Positions 35,781-48,639 of a stretch of 64,000 nucleotides of DNA are shown here, piece after piece. The translations under genes and the position numbers were made by a program. The stretch's first letter is position 1. Every line of letters starts with the position of its first letter. The notes under the pieces were generated by a model. It saw only the letters and a program-made list of their open reading frames with translations, was not told where the DNA came from and did no database searches. The stretch comes from Symsagittifera roscoffensis (lineage: Eukaryota; Xenacoelomorpha; Acoela; Convolutidae): contig NC_087070.1 in NCBI RefSeq assembly GCF_963678635.1, forward strand, positions 33,497,955 through 33,561,954, given 5' to 3'.

Positions 35781-35980
35781 NNNNNNNNNNNNNNNNNNNN
35801 NNNNNNNNNNNNNNNNNNNNNNNNNNNNNNNNNNNNNNNNNNNNNNNNNNNNNNNNNNNNNNNNNNNNNNNNNNNNNNNNNNNNNNNNNNNNNNNNNNNN
35901 NNNNNNNNNNNNNNNNNNNNNNNNNNNNNNNNNNNNNNNNNNNNNNNNNNNNNNNNNNNNNNNNNNNNNNNNNNNNNNNN
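35781..35980. other. Assembly gap (200 N)
   Basis: Exactly 200 unknown bases. Frames running through it are artefacts. It lies about 50 bp before the satellite array, so sequence may be missing or collapsed. Confidence 0.99.
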
Positions 35981-36029
35981 TGATCGTTTTTGTCTTCGTG
36001 CCTTCTATTATACAAAAAAAAACTTAAAT

Positions 36030-39000
36030 TAAATTATGCCTTAAATTTTTTATAGAATTGTTATACCGTACGAAAGACTCTTTGCGATCATTTTGTTCCA
36101 GTCTTGATCTTTTTAAAGTTAAACAGAATTAGATTATTCAAATTGATCTTTTGAACAAAACACAAGACGGCTTCGGTTGAATCTTTTTCATTATTTCCGG
36201 CCTCGCGAAATTTGTTTATCATTCAATTTAAAGCATAGAGCAGATTTATAGAGCAATTTAGAGCATAGAGTTCAATTAGACTAAGTTTTCAAATTTTATT
36301 GAATTGATATACGATTGAAATACTAAGCGCAAACAATTTTTTCCCGTCTTGATCTTTTTAAGTTTAAACAGAAATCGGAAAATCAGATTGATTCAATGAA
36401 CAAATTTCAAGCCTGGCTCCTTGTAAGTTTTTTTCATTTTTTCCAGTCTCGCCATTTTATTTTTATGTAAATTAGAGCACAGAGCAGGTGAATTAAAAAA
36501 ATTTAGAGCATAGATCAGGATTAAATAAGGCTTTAAATTTTTTTTTATAGATTTGATATGCCGTATGAAAGACTTTGCGCGAATAATTTATTCCAATCTT
36601 CATCTTTTCAAGTTTAAACAGATATCGGAAACTCAAATTGATCCACCGAACAGAACTCAAGCCCGGCTTTAGTTCTACTTTTGTCGGGTCTCGTAATATT
36701 TTTTTCACTCAGCTTAGAGCATAGAGCAGATGTATATAGCACTTTGAAGCATAGGGAATAATAAAAGTATCTTTTAAAAAACTATTGAGATGATATACCG
36801 TGTGAGTCTCTGCGTGAAAAAAGTATTCCAATTTTTTTAATGGTAAACAAAAATCCGAACATCAGAAATGATCCACCGAACAAAACTCAATGCCAGTTAC
36901 GGGTGTAAGTTTCATTTTTTCCGGTCTTGCAAAATTTTTTTTTGTTATTAGAGCACAGAGCAGATGAATAGAGCATTTTAGAGTACAGAGCAGAACTAAA
37001 TTACGCTGTAAGTTTTTTAACGAGATAATATACAGAGTGAAAGACTCGGCGCGAGCAATTTATTTCAGACTTGATCTTTTAGAGGTTAAACAGAAATTGG
37101 AAAATTAGATTGATCCACTGAGCAGAACTCAAGCCCCGCTCCGGATGAAATTTTTTTATTTTTACGGTGCCTCATTTTTTTTCTCTGAAATTAGAGCATA
37201 ATACAGATGAAGAGAAGAGCAGTTTAGAGCAAATAGCAGAATTAAAGTGTGCTTTCAAATCTTTATAGAGTTGATAAACAGTATGAAAAACTCTACGCAA
37301 ACCTTTCAACCCAGTCTTGATCTTTTTAATTTTAAACAAAGGTCATGACTTTACTTTGATCCACTGTGCACAAACCCCGCTCTGGGTGTTTTTTTTCTCA
37401 TTTTTTCCGGCCCCTCAGTTTTTTCTTTGAAATTAGAGCGTGGAGCAGATGAATGGCAAAACTTACAGCATAGAGCAGAAATCAATAATGCTTCAAAAAT
37501 TTCATAGAATTTATATACCGTATCAAAGACTCTGCGCGAACATTTTTTCCAGTTTTGATCATTTTAAGGTTAAACAAACGTCAAGACTTCGATTTGATAC
37601 TTTGTGCAAAACTCAAGTCCCATTCCGGGTGTACTTTTTCATTTTTCTCGTCCCACAAACTTTTTTTCCTCAAAATTGGAGCGTAGAACAGATGAATAGA
37701 GTAATTTACAGCTAGATCAGATATAAATTAAGCTTTAAAGTTTTTATAGAGATGATATATCGAGTAAAAGACGCTGCGCGAGAAATTTATTTCAGTCTTG
37801 ATCTTTTTAAGGTTGTACAGAAATCGCAGAACTAGATTGATCATTTGAGCAAAACTCGAGCCCCACTCCGGTAGAAACTTTTCAATTTTTGTGGTCCCGC
37901 ATATTTTTTCTTTCAAGTTAGAGCAGAGAGCAGATGAATAGAGCAATTTGGAGCAAAAAACAGAAATAAATTATGCTTTCAAATCTTTAAAGAGTTGATA
38001 TACAGTATGAAATACTCTGCGCAAACATTTCAATCCAGTCTTGGTCTTTGTCTTTTTAAGTTTAAAAAAAGGCCATGACTTTACCTTGATCCATTGAGCA
38101 AAACTCAAGCCCCGCTTCGAGTGTACTTTTTTATTATTTACGGTCCCGCAATTTTTCGTTATAAAAAAAGAGCATAGAGCAGTTGAATAGAGCAATTTAG
38201 AGCATGGAGCAAAAATAAAAAATGCTTCAAAGTCTTTATAGATTTTATATACTGTATGACAAACTCTGTGGCCACATTTTTTTCCAGTCTTGGTCTTCAT
38301 AAGATAAAGCAAATGTCAAGACTTCAAATTAATCTACTGAACAAAACTCAAACACTGCTTCGGTTCTATCTTCTCCGGTCACGCAAAATTATTTTCACTC
38401 CCAATTGAGTATAGACCAGCTAGATAGAGGTTTTTAGTGCACAGAGCAGAATTAAATAATGCTTTAAAAAAAATTTATAGAGTTGATATGCCGTATGAAA
38501 CTTTTTGCGCGAACAATTTATTCCAATCTTCATCTTTTTAAGGTTAAACAGATATCGGTAACTAAAATTGATCCACCAAACAGAACTCAAGCCGGACTTT
38601 AATGGTACCGTTTTTGGTTCTCGCAATTTTCTTTCACTCAGTTTAGAGCATAGAGCAGATGTATATAGCACTTTAGAGCATAGGGAAGAATAAAAATATC
38701 TTTTAAAAGTATCATAAGAGATGATATACCGTGTGAGTTTCTGCGCGAAAAAAGTATTCCAGTCTTGATCTTTTCAAGGGTAAACAAAAGTCGGAACTTC
38801 AAATAGATCTATCGAACAAAAATCAATACCCACTATGGGTGTACTTTTCATTTTTTCCGGTCCCGAAATTTTTTTTCTTTGTAATTAGAGCATAGAGCAG
38901 ATGAATAGAGCACTTTAGAGCAAAAGCAGAATTAAATTATGCTTTCAAATCTTTATAGAGTTGATATACAGTATGAAAGACTCTACGCAAACATTTCAAT

Positions 39001-42000
39001 TCAGTCTTGGTCTTTTTAACTTTAAACAAAGGTCATGATTTTACATTGATCCACTGAGCAAAGCTCAAGCCTGGCTCCATCTGTACTTTTTCATTTTTTT
39101 CAGTTTCGCCATTCGATTTCCATTTAAATTAGAGCATAGAGCAGATGAATATCAAAACTTACAGCATAGAGCAGAAATAAAAAATACTTTGAGTTTTTCA
39201 TAGAAATTGTATCAAAGACTCTCCGCGAGCATTATTTTCCAGTATTGATCATTTCAAGGTTAAATAAAGGTCAAGACTTCAAGTTGGTCCACTGAGCAAA
39301 ACTCAAGTCCCACTCTGTTTGTACTTTTCAATTTCTCTGGTCGCGCAAATTTTTTTCTTCGAAATTGGAGCATAGAGCAGATGAATAGAGTAAATTACAG
39401 CTTAGAGCAGAGAAAAGTTATGTTTTAAAATTTTAATAGAGATGATATATCGAGTAAAATACTCTGCTCGAGGAATGTTTTTTCAGTCCTGATGTCCTAA
39501 AGGTTGAACAGAGATCGGAAATTTAGATTGATCAACTGAGCAAAACTCAAGCCCCGCTCCTGGTGATTTTTTTCAATTTTTACAGTTCCGCATATTTTTT
39601 TCTTTCAAGTTAGAGCATAGAGCAGATAGATAATAGAGCAATTTGGAGCAGAAATAAATTATGGCTCCAAATCTTTATAGAGTTGATTTACAGTATGAAA
39701 GACTCTGCGCAAACATTTAAATTCAGTCCTTAATTTTGAAAAAGTTCATGACTTTACATTGATCCACTGAGCAAAGCTCAAGCATCGCTTCGAGTGTTTT
39801 TATTCGTTATTTACGGTCCGGCAGATTGATTTGAGAAAAGAGCAAAGAGCAGACGAATAGAGCAGTATGGAGCATAGAGCAAAATTAAAAAGTGCTTCAA
39901 ATTCTTTAAAGAGTTTATATACTGTATGAAAGACTCTGCGCCTAAATTTAGTTCCCTTTTTTGTCTTCTTAAGGTTAAACAAAGGTCAAGACTTCAAATT
40001 GATCCGCTGAACAAAGCATAAATCCGGCTTCGGGTTTACCTTTTACGGTCAAGCAAAAAAAATTTTGTTCCCAATTGAGCATAGACCAGATAGAAAGAGG
40101 TTTTTAGTGCATCAAGGAGAATTAAATAAAAGTTTTAAATGTTTTTTATTGAGTCGATCTGACGTATGAAACACTTTGCGCGAACAATTTATTCCAATGT
40201 TCAATCTTTTTGAGGTTGAACAGATATCGGAAACTCAAATTGATCCACCGAACAGGACTCAAGCCCGGCTTTAGTTGTACCTTTTTTGGGTCTCGCAATT
40301 TTGTTTTCAATCAGTTTACAGCATAGAGCAGATGTAAATAGCACTTTAGAGCATTGGGAAGAATGATGCTTTAAGATTTTTACAGAGATGATATATCGAG
40401 TGAAAAACTGCTTGGCAAATTTTATTTCAGTCTTGAACTTTTAAAGGTTAACCAGAAATCCAAAAATCAGGTTGCTCCACTGAGCAAAACTCAAGCACCG
40501 TTCCGGGGGTAGTTTTTCATTATTTACGGTCCCGCAAACTTTTATTTTGAAATAAGAGCATAGAGCAGATAAATAGAGCAATTTAGAGTATAGAGCAAAA
40601 TTTTAAAAAGGTTCAAAATCTTTTTGGAATGTATATACCGTATGAGAGGCTCTGTGCAAACTGAGCAAACCTCAAGCCCAATTCCGGGTGTATTTTTCGT
40701 TTTTTTTTGGTACCGCAAAAAAAATTTCACTTCAAAATGAGCATAGAGCCGATGAATATAGCTATTTAGATCATAGAGCAGAACTAAATTATGCTTTGAA
40801 AATTTTTTATAGAGTTGATATGCCGTATGAAAGACTCTGAGGGAACAATATTTTCCAGTCTTGATCTTTTTAAGGTTAAACAGAAATCGAAAAATCAAAA
40901 TGATCCACCGAACAAAACTTAAGCCCGACGTCAGTTGTACTTTTTTGGGGTCTCGCAAGTTTTTTTTCATTCAGTTTAGAGCATAGAGTAGATGGTTATA
41001 GCAATTTAGAGCAGAGGGCAGAAAAAACAATTCTTTTAAAAATTTTAGAGACGATATACCGTATGAAAGTCTCTGCGCGAAATATTTATTCCAGTCTTGA
41101 TCTTTTTAAGGGTAAACAGAAATCAGAAAATCAGATTAATCCACAGAAAAAAAATTAAGCCCGGCTTCAGTTATACCTTTTTTGCAGTCTCGCCTTTTTC
41201 CTTTCAAATTAGAGAATAGATCATATAAATAGACTATTTTAGAGCTTAGAGTAGAATTAAATTAAGCTTTATAAGATTTTGACAGAGGTAATAAGCCGTA
41301 TGAAAGACTCTGCACGAACGGTTTATACAAGTTTTGTTCTTTTTTGACTTGAACGGAAACCAGAAAATAAGATTGATTCAATGCACAAATATCAATACCG
41401 GGTGTGTTTTTTACTTTCTTTTCACGGTCTCGCAAAAGTTTTTTTTCATTCGAACTTGATCATAGAGCAGATAAATAAAGCCATTTAGAGCATAAAATAG
41501 ATATAAATCTTGTTTTAAAAATTTTGTAGAACTAATATAACGCATGAAAGATTCTGCGCAAACATTTTATTCCAATCCTGATCTTTTTCAAGTTAAACAG
41601 AAATCGAAAGCTTAGATTGAGCCACTGAACAAAACTGAAGTCCGGAATCGGGTGTACCTTTTTCCTTTTCGTGTCTCGGAGATTTTTTTTTCAATTTAGA
41701 GCATGGATCAGATGAATAGAGCAAGTTAGAGCATGAAGCAGAGTTAAAACTGGCTTTACAAACCTAATAGAGTTGCTATACTATAAAAAAGACTCCGCGA
41801 GCATTTTACTCTAATCTTGGTCTTTTTAAGGTTAAATAGAAATTGGAAAATCAGATTGATCCACAGAAAAAAAACTTAAGCCCGGCTTCAGTTATATCTT
41901 TTTTCCAGTCTCGCCTTTTTCCTTTCAAATTAGAGCATAGATCAAATAAATATACTAATTTAGAGCTTAGAGTAGAAATAAATTATGCTTTAGAAGAATT

Positions 42001-44540
42001 TGACAGAGGTAATATGCCGTATGAAAGACTGGACGAACTGTTTTGTTCGAGTTTTGTTCTTTTTTGAGTTGAACGGATACCAAAAAATAAGATTGATTCA
42101 ATGCACAAATATCAATACCGGGTGTATTTTTTAATCTTTTTTACGATCTCGCAATTTTTTTTTTCATTCGAACTTGAGCATAGAGCAGATGGATAGAAGA
42201 ATTTAGAGCATAAAATAGATATAAATCTTGCTTTGAAAACTTTGTAGAAATAATATACCGCATGAAAGACTGCGCAAACATTTTATTCCAATCCTGGGCT
42301 TTTTCAGGTTAAACAGAAATCGAAAGCATAGATTGAACCACTGAACAAAACTGAAGAACGGAATCGGGTGAACCTTTTTCTCTTCCGTGTCTCGGAGAAA
42401 TTTTTTCATTCAATCTAGAGCATGGATCAGATGAATAGAGCAAGTTAGAGCATGAAGCAGAGTTAAAACTTGCTTTACAAACCTAATAGAGTTGCTATAC
42501 CATAAAAAAGACTCCGCGAGCATTTTATTCCAGTCTTGGTCTTTTTAAGATTTAATAGAAATGGAAAAATCAAGTTGATCCACAGAAAAAAAGCCCGGCT
42601 TCAGTTATACCTCTTTTTCGGGTCTAGAGAATTTTTTAGAGCATAGAGCAAAATGGAGCATAGAGCAGAACTAAATTAAACTTTAAAATCTTTGTAGAAT
42701 TGATATACTGTATGAAAGACTCTACGCCAACATTTTGTTCAAGTCCTGGTCTTTTTCAGGTTAAACAGAAATCAAAAACTCAGATTGGACCACTAATCAA
42801 ACCTGAAGCCCGGCTTCGGGTCAACCTTTTTCATTTTTGAAACTCTTGTTGCTCCATAATCTTAGTCCGTCTGCTCTATGCATTTAAGTGAATGAAAAAG
42901 AATTTGTTTTTGAGAGTTCGTTTTCATTCACTTAAGAGTATAGAGCAGATGGAAAGAGCAGTTTAGAGCATAGATCAGAATTAAAATTTTATTTAAAATT
43001 TTATAGTGTTGATATGCCGTATGAAAGACCTTGCACGAATATTTTATTCCAGTCCTCGTCTGTTTCAGGTTAAACAGAAATCGAAAGATCAAATTGAGCC
43101 ACTGAACAAAACTGGAGCCCTGCTTCGGTTGTACCTTTCTCATTTTCGAGTCTCGCGAGTATTTTTTATTAATTTTAAAGCGTAGAGCGTAGAGGTGATT
43201 TACCGCTTGAAAAACTCTGCGCGAACAGTTTTTTCAGGTCTTTGTCTTTTTAATGTTAAACAGGGATCGGGAACTCAAATTGAACCACCGCAAGTGCAGG
43301 CCCAGCTTTGTTTGTACCTTTTTTTCGGGTCTGCAAATATTTTTTTATCTAATTCAATTTAGAGCATAGACCATATGGATGGAGCAAAGTAGAGCATAGA
43401 GCAGAATAAACTCAAGTTAAAAAACTTTTTGTAGAGTTGATATGCTGTATGAAATACTCTGCGCAAGCATTTCATTCCAGTCCTGGTCTTTTTCAGGTTA
43501 AACAGAAATTGAAAGTTCAAATTGAATAACTGAACAAAACTGGAGCCCTGCTTCGGTTGCACCTTTTTCCTTTTCGAGTCTCGCGAGTTTTTTTATTCAT
43601 TTTAAAGCATAGATCAGGTCGATAGAGCAGTTTAGACATAGAGCGGTATTAATTTATGCTTTCAAAAATTTATCGAGGTGATATTTTATATGAAAGACTC
43701 TGCGCGAACAGTTTTTCCAGTCTTGGTCTTTTTCAGGTTAAACATAAATCGAAAGTTCAAATTGTTTGAACCACTGAACAAAACTGGAGCCCTGCTTCGG
43801 TTGTACGTTTTTTTCTTTTCGAGTCTCGCGAGTTTTTTTTGTTCATGTTAAAGCTTAAAGCAGATGGATAGAGCAATTTAAAGCATACCGCAGAGTTAAA
43901 TTAAGATTCAAAACTTCTTAAAGAGTTGATAAAACGTATGAAGCAGATGAAGCAGATGGAGTAGATGGATAGGGCAAATTAGAGCATAGAGCAGAATTGA
44001 ATTACGATTTAAAAACTTTACAGATGTGATATGCCATTTGAAAGACTCTGTGCAAACATTTCAATCCAGTCTGGGTCTTTTAAGGTTAAATAGAAATCGG
44101 AAGTTCAAAATGATTCACTAAACACAGCTCAACCCGCGCTCCCGATATATTTCTTAATTTTTTCCGGATTCGTAATTTTTTCTCTCAAATTTTTTATTGA
44201 GTTGATATGCCGTTTTGAAGACTCTGCGCGAAGATTTTATACAAGTCTTAGTCATGTTAAAAAAAACGATGACATTTGATGATCATAGAGCAGATGGATA
44301 GAACAACTTAGCGCATAAAGCAGAGTTAAATTATTGTTTAAAAAGTTTATGCAGTAGATATACCGTATTAAATTTTCTGCACGAACATTTTAATCCAGTC
44401 TTGGTCTTTTTAATGTGAAACAAAGATTGGAAGTTCAAATTGATCCAATGAACACAATTCAAGCCCGACTACGGGTGTACCTTTTTTCCAGTCTCGCGAA
44501 TTTGGTTTTTCGTTTATTTACGAGCATAGAGCAGATGGAG
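36030..44540 (+). repeat. Satellite array, about 240-bp unit
   Basis: About 36-37 head-to-tail units. Each carries AGAGCATAGAGCAGATGAA, a 'ttatagagttgatataccg' segment, a GAAAGACTCTGCGCGAAC segment, 'ccagtcttgatctttttaag', and a CAAGCCCGGCTTCGG-like end. The landmark GATATACCGTATGAAAG recurs at 36553, 36789, 37024 and onward with a step near 240 bp. Units are diverged but all in one orientation. The whole array lies in the first intron of the gene at 32861-48276. Minus-strand frames with a repeated FRFLFNLKKTKTG-like segment are translations of the repeat, not genes. Confidence 0.9.
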
Positions 44541-45714
44541 AAACGACTCACTTTGTGCGGTAACAAAAGCTTACACAATTTTGTTTTTAAATACTTAGAA
44601 AATTAATTAAGTATTTGTTATTTTGGGTTTCTTATTCCGTTTGCAACGAAATGGCTGACTGAAATTAAGCAGATTTAGCGCTGTTCTTATAACAATAACA
44701 GTTCTTGGCCCATTCCGTGGATAAGAAAGTTTTTTCCATTTCGAAAAAAATAGTGTATTTCCGACCGGATAGGTCGTTTGGTCAAATTTGTTGGGCAACT
44801 CCTTAGTCCACGGTTTAATCCTTCTCCAACCCTTTATTTTTGGCTCAACATATTTAGGAAACATTGGTAGGAAACACTGGAGTTAAGATTCATATAAAAA
44901 TAATGCAATCAGTCAAAAAAGTGATCTGACTAAATAAGCTTACCAGATCAGTTTACCAGATTTATTTAGGGTTTAGTAATGAGTCATGAAGGTGTAGTGT
45001 GAAAAATCTTCCAACTTCATATTCCACTTACCCGCCAAAAAAAACCTATTATATATGGGATTATCGAGCAAATATGATAGAACAACAACATCTTTCGGGT
45101 TCATCAAGAAGTTAAGAAGACTCTTTCATCATTAAAATGACTTCAGTTGCATAGAATTAATTTTTTCTGAATTTACTAAATTTTTATTTTTATCTAACGC
45201 AAGATCTAATCAAATGATCCTGAAAAACTCGTTTTACTCGATAATGCTTTTGTGAGATGAATGCATTTATATCAAATTACAAAAACTCTGATATAGTTTT
45301 CTGCAAACAACTTTGTTTTTGAAAGAAAATTTCCCAGAAAAAATTTTCTAGAATTTAACCAGGTTAAGCATTATTTAGTTCTCATACCTTAGCTTGCAAG
45401 GATGAGTAAAGTTTTCGCCTTTTATCGCTATATGTTATTGTCGTTTTTTTAAATAACAAACTGCCAATTGAAATTAATTGATGACATTTGAATTGCACTG
45501 CACATAAATGACTTACTATGTTACTGCGCACTTAATTGTTTTTGGTCAAATTTTTGAATTGTTTAAATTTTTTTCTCTTTCTTTGACTTCTTTTCATTCA
45601 GTGTTAACTTAATTATGCATGAGGTTGTTTTTTTTCAGACTTGTATCATTTATCTAGAAAAAAATTCCGAAAATTTTTGATTTTGTACTTCATCATTATA
45701 ATTGTTTGTTTCAG
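44541..45714. other. Intron 1, after the satellite
   Basis: AT-rich. A minus-strand frame at 44607-44864 (segment YVEPKIKGWRRIKPW) is the only stretch with mixed composition and could be a transposon remnant; it has no further support. The interval ends in the polypyrimidine GTTTGTTTCAG acceptor of exon 2. Confidence 0.35.
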
Positions 45715-45765
45715 GGTGCTATTGGAAAGACATTCTCTACTGCAGCGGCATGGTCCAGAAAAAAA
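45715..45765 (+). CDS. Secreted-protein gene, exon 2
   Basis: A 51-nt exon bounded by a consensus acceptor (GTTTGTTTCAG, ending 45714) and donor (GTGAGT at 45766). It is 17 codons in phase 0 at both ends, exactly compatible with exon 1 and exon 3, and reads GAIGKTFSTAAAWSRKK without a stop. The terminal RKK would be another dibasic processing site. The surrounding few hundred bases are stop-rich. The link to exon 1 spans 12.5 kb and is inferred from phase and splice signals. Confidence 0.5.
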
Positions 45766-45930
45766 GTGAGTCGAATTTCCATTTTGAAGATTTAAAAAAA
45801 AACAACTGCTTTTTTCAAATTTTTGTCTCGTTTTGCAAAAACATTTTGATGACCATGTTAAGATCATCGAAACGACCAAAAAGTTAACATCTATCAAATA
45901 ATACGAACTTGAATCATACATTCAAACAAA

Positions 45931-46452
45931 ACTGCTCGGATCAGACGAAGCCCTGAATATTCCGACTGCCTTTTAAGATCTATGGAGCAGTAATAACCTA
46001 AAAAAAAATAAATGTAACAAAAAAAATGAAATTTTTTTCTTCTAAAATTTGAAATTTCTAACAAAAATCATCCCCCCACACGCCATATAACGAACAAAAG
46101 GATAAATTTCGCCTTTTGTATTAAATCAATTATGTCAAATAAGCTTCTTTCAACCAATTTGGAATTATTTTTAAAACGGACTAACTCTCCGCTTACGCGT
46201 TAATAGCGCGAAATATATCGCGCGTTCATTGTCCCAAATTGGCCAAAATGGCATCTTTAAACCCCATAAAGTTACAAAAATTGTCTCAGGTGAAATATTT
46301 TTTCAAATGTAAGCTCAGGGCATTAACACCTTTTGAATGATAGTTAAACAATCCGTCAAAAATGGCTAGTTAAAAAGTCGAAATTTGTCTGAAGAAAAAA
46401 AAACCCACCCCGAGCACAAATATTCCGTTACTTTAGTATCGAAAGTCGGAAC
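45931..46452 (+). mobile_element. Hairpin-ended 540-bp family, copy 2
   Basis: Head ACTGCTCGGATCAGACGAAG, centre CTCCGCTTACGCGTTAATAG, tail CCGAGCACAAATATTCCG then a CTTTAGTATCGAAAG hairpin and TCGGAAC. It lies in intron 2 of the secreted-protein gene. Confidence 0.65.
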
Positions 46453-46599
46453 AATAAACTCAATTGATATACTTTGAATGATTATTACGAATGATTTTTT
46501 TAGTGAAAAAATTCTATAAATTATAAAGCGTCTCATTCTAAATCTCTCTTCACATGTTCCGAGTTTCAAAGAAAGTGCGAAATAATTTTTCAACTGTGA

Positions 46600-46973
46600 A
46601 TTTTGTAAAACTGTGTTCACTTCAGCTGGTGGATAATATTGTCTCAAGCTCAAATTAAAGTTGTGGGATTTTGAAGATTGCCAATTAGCCAACTTAGGAT
46701 AATTAACGCGCGATATATTTCGTGCTAACAACGCGTGAGCCAAGTTTAAAACCATCTCAGTAATTGTTCCAACTTGAATTGATGAATGCTGTTTAGCCTA
46801 TTTCAATTCGAAATGTATCAGTTTGTATTTAACATAGCGCGAGGGGGATGGCTTTTGAAAAAAAAATTTTTTTTGAAAATTTCGTCAGTTTTTTCTAAAA
46901 GTGATCAACATTCCATAAGGGTTGAAAGGCAGCTAAAAAAATTCAGGGTTTTGTCTTGATACGAGCAGCCTTC
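46600..46973 (-). mobile_element. Hairpin-ended 540-bp family, copy 3 (inverted, diverged)
   Basis: A reverse-orientation remnant: TTAACGCGCGATATATTTCG near 46701, ATAGCGCGAGGGGGATGGC, and a reversed head ending with TTGATACGAGCAGC near 46966. It faces copy 2. Confidence 0.55.
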
Positions 46974-48153
46974 TTTTATTTTTGTTGGTACCTCAAAAAC
47001 TGAACCGACAAATCCATGTTCAAATACAATGATCAATAAGCCAAGTCACTAAACTGGAGAAGTCTTTTTTAATATTCAAAATGAGTTTCACAAAAGTTTT
47101 CCCTTAATAAAGTGAAGAAACTTTTATATTCAAATGAGCCGACTTATATTCAAATGAGCGTTTTGCTTTTATCTGTTCGCGTTCTGAGTCAATAACTATA
47201 ATAAAACAATACAATAAAACAAGAGATGGCTCGGTATCCGAAACTTTACAAGAAATAATATCGTGCAATTTATTTTGCAAAATTCAGTCCAATATTTTAC
47301 ACGAAAATGGGTCATTCAACAGCTTTTGTAGACAAACAAGAACTACAATACAACTACTCAATTGCTGAAAAAAACCAAAAGAAGATGAGACTCTCATATA
47401 GCCTAACAAAGTTTAAAACGGTATAATCTTTTGGGTTTTGATAAAAACATTTTTACTATAAAAATACTAAAGTTTTTAAATTTTGATATAAATGTCACTC
47501 TTACTATAAAAACATTACTATAAAGCGGTTTTCAAACGTTTAGCACAGAATTTTGGAGATTATAGCTTTTTATACATAGTTGGGCTACATAACAAGATCG
47601 CTATAATTTCTTTTTGTTATCAATTGACCAAATAGTTGTGGCGCAAAAATTGATTGCCTTATAAAACCACAAAAAAACAACAATTTTTGCCTAAAAGTTT
47701 GAAATCCTGTTTTATAAAAAAAAGTTGAATGATATTATTTAATTTCTTTGTTTTTCCCTCTTGCAAAATCAGGTTTCACAAATCATCGAGTGATGGATTT
47801 GAGTAAACAATCATTCTCAAGTCTTCTCAATCTTGATTCGATTTGCAATGAAAAGTGCTGAACTAGCTAATAGCCTACTACATTTTTAACATCACTTTTC
47901 CAAGATATCAGCTCATCGCTTTCTCCATGCCGAACTTTTCAAAAAAATCTTTAGAAAAGTAACCCGAGATTTCCACAACTGATCTGCAGTGAAATAGTTA
48001 AAATTGGTAAAACATCGGACCATGAAATTACAATTTTACAATTGCACAAAATTTTGGGATGTCAGTGCATCAACATGTCACTGATCGGAATAACCTGGGC
48101 AACGTGCACTGCAACAGCTATTCCTATATTTTTAATTTGAACTTTCGTTTCAG
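46974..48153. other. Intron 2 remainder
   Basis: AT-rich with no recognised gene or repeat. It ends in the polypyrimidine CTTTCGTTTCAG acceptor of exon 3. Confidence 0.4.
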
Positions 48154-48276
48154 GCGAATAATTCCACAGTTGCAGAATATCATCCACTCAAGATCATCAA
48201 GTCGGCTTTTAAACTGAACCAGGAAGATAAATATTTGCAGTTGAGAAGCAGCTATCGAACCTGTTTGCTCATCTAA
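48154..48276 (+). CDS. Secreted-protein gene, last exon
   Basis: After the acceptor CTTTCGTTTCAG (ending 48153) a phase-0 frame of 40 codons runs to TAA at 48274-48276. It begins ANNSTVAEYHPLKIIK and ends with SSYRTCLLI. Composition is balanced, with one Cys. Joined with exons 1 and 2 it completes a 160-residue product. A variant poly(A) signal AATGAA lies near 48342. The exon could belong to a different transcript, but no competing start is seen in the interval. Confidence 0.5.
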   Translation, partial: ANNSTVAEYHPLKIIKSAFKLNQEDKYLQLRSSYRTCLLI

Positions 48277-48639
48277 TTGTTGATTCTCAATTGATGCAAC
48301 CAAAAATCAGCCAAGTTATCAATTGGGATCAATTTCTTTAAAATGAACGAAAAAAATGAAAGACACCACAATCTTTAATTCAGCATTGCCTCCTCATGAT
48401 TTTTAACATTGCTGTATTGAGCTTGAGTCATACCATATATGTTGCAACGTATGATTTGCATGATGAATTTTTTTCATATCTTACCAACAGCTTGCATAAC
48501 GATGAGAAATTGTTTTTACACAAATTTAGTCCGCCAAAAAGCTATTTTGAGGGTTTTCGAAACAAATGTATGTGCTAACCATGATTTGTCATTTTCCATA
48601 CAAATCATGCATGTATGTGTATCGTTGCGCATTATCTTC
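48277..48639. other. Interval after last exon
   Basis: This holds the probable 3' UTR. Short frames at 48396-48578 and 48439-48864 overlap the SINE-like repeat and lack support. Confidence 0.3.

Noticed and set aside
35576-36027. Frames across the N run
   Set aside because: They depend on unknown bases.
36493-43562. Many minus-strand frames with similar Phe/Leu/Lys-rich products
   Set aside because: They are translations of the 240-bp satellite unit, not a gene family; they start and stop at the same places in each unit.
36030-44540. CRISPR-like array
   Set aside because: Units are contiguous satellite repeats of 240 bp without short spacers; the genome is eukaryotic.
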